This document shows, one piece after another, positions 5,793-6,288 of a stretch of 6,288 nt of DNA. A program made the translations under genes and the position numbers. The DNA comes from Candidatus Woesearchaeota archaeon (GTDB lineage: Archaea > Nanobdellota > Nanobdellia > Woesearchaeales > B29-G15): contig QMQS01000056.1 of assembly GCA_003650585.1 (NCBI GenBank), forward strand, positions 1-6,288. The letters run 5' to 3'. The notes below the pieces were generated by a model. It made no database searches and had not been told where the DNA came from. It saw only the letters and a list, made by a program, of their open reading frames with translations. Within the stretch, counting starts at the first letter, position 1. Each line of letters begins with the position of its first letter.

Positions 5793-6288
5793 TTACAACT
5801 TCTCAGCAACAACTATCAACCTCGGGCTGGTGTTTGGGTCATAGCTATTGCCCTCAAAATCACCATACCAAGCCACAGCTCTCAAGCCAACTCCCCTCAG
5901 CAACTCTGCTAGCTCATCCTTTGGGTAAAGGCGGATGGCAATACAATACTCCTGCCTCTCCTTACCTTTGTAGTAATGTCTGAAGATTAGAACTCTTTTT
6001 TCAGAAAGAATGTATCTTGTTTTTGTGTAAACCTTTCTGCCCTCACAAATTTCAACTTTTTTGTAGATTCTACCTTGCTTCAACATCTCGGGGTTTCTCA
6101 AATCTATCAACACTTTGCCTCCTCTCTTTAGTGCTCTTGCGATTCCTTTAAGTACAGTAAAGTTATCATCGTCCGACATTAAGCCGAAGGCATTGAGCAT
6201 TATTATTACGGCATCAAACTCTCTGGTGTAGTTGAGCTCTCTAATATCTCTTAATATGAATCTTGGTTTTTTATTCATGTTTTGGGAT
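5793..6288 (-). CDS. Class I SAM-dependent methyltransferase, N-terminal part cut by the window edge
   Basis: Transfers a methyl group from S-adenosylmethionine to an unidentified acceptor. The visible ~164 residues are the C-terminal two thirds of a Rossmann-fold methyltransferase. They include R-D-I-R-E-L followed by E-F-D-A-V-I-I-M-L-N-A-F-G (acidic loop and motif-IV-like strand), L-K-R-G-G-K-V-L-I-D-L-R-N-P (post-motif strand), and the end signature W-Y-G-D-F-E-G-N-S-Y-D-P followed by S-P-R-L-I-V-V-A-E-K. That Y-G-D-F-x-G...S-P-R-L ending is common in small Methyltransf_11/25-type enzymes. The glycine-rich SAM-binding motif I is absent because it lies upstream of the window. The frame stays open past the Met at 6278 to the edge, and no SD precedes that Met, so it is internal. 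The protein should be soluble. An oligo-T tract follows the gene. Confidence 0.88.
   Translation of the reverse strand, partial: SQNMNKKPRFILRDIRELNYTREFDAVIIMLNAFGLMSDDDNFTVLKGIARALKRGGKVLIDLRNPEMLKQGRIYKKVEICEGRKVYTKTRYILSEKRVLIFRHYYKGKERQEYCIAIRLYPKDELAELLRGVGLRAVAWYGDFEGNSYDPNTSPRLIVVAEKL

Noticed and set aside
6276..6278. ATG at 6278 as a true start of the methyltransferase
   Set aside because: The frame is open to the window edge, no SD precedes it, and a start here would omit the glycine-rich SAM-binding motif.

Overview
The window looks archaeal, most likely euryarchaeal, with moderate GC content. It carries a two-domain Cdc48/VAT-type AAA+ ATPase next to an Hsp20 gene. It also has A/T-rich TATA-box promoters with purine-rich BRE-like flanks, strong GGTG-type Shine-Dalgarno (SD) sites, oligo-T termination tracts, and one gene that appears to be transcribed leaderless. 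I cannot name the genus from the sequence alone.

Plus-strand half (1-4000). The window opens inside an Hsp20/alpha-crystallin chaperone gene, whose last 94 codons are visible. A 38-nt gap containing a T-rich tract and an SD site leads into a complete cdc48 gene (721 codons). Together these form a protein quality-control pair: Hsp20 holds unfolding proteins and Cdc48 unfolds and extracts them. From memory, hsp20 and cdc48 also neighbour each other in the HSR1-controlled heat-shock operon of Archaeoglobus fulgidus. A third plus-strand gene encodes a GT4-like GT-B glycosyltransferase with an altered EX7E motif. It appears to have its own TATA box, embedded in the last codons of cdc48.

Minus-strand half (3993-6288). 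Reading leftward from the right edge, this holds the C-terminal part of a class I SAM-dependent methyltransferase, then a 385-codon protein I do not recognise with a CxCxCC cluster, then a Nudix hydrolase. The unknown gene and the Nudix gene each have a candidate promoter, so the three genes are probably not one tight operon. The Nudix gene converges on the glycosyltransferase gene and overlaps it by 8 bp.

I see no RNA genes, insertion sequences, CRISPR arrays or attachment sites. The longest non-coding stretch is about 120 bp (5672-5792) and is filled by a terminator and promoter elements. The least explained item is the CxCxCC orphan protein. The altered glycosyltransferase active site and the compact promoter arrangements are the next most interesting.
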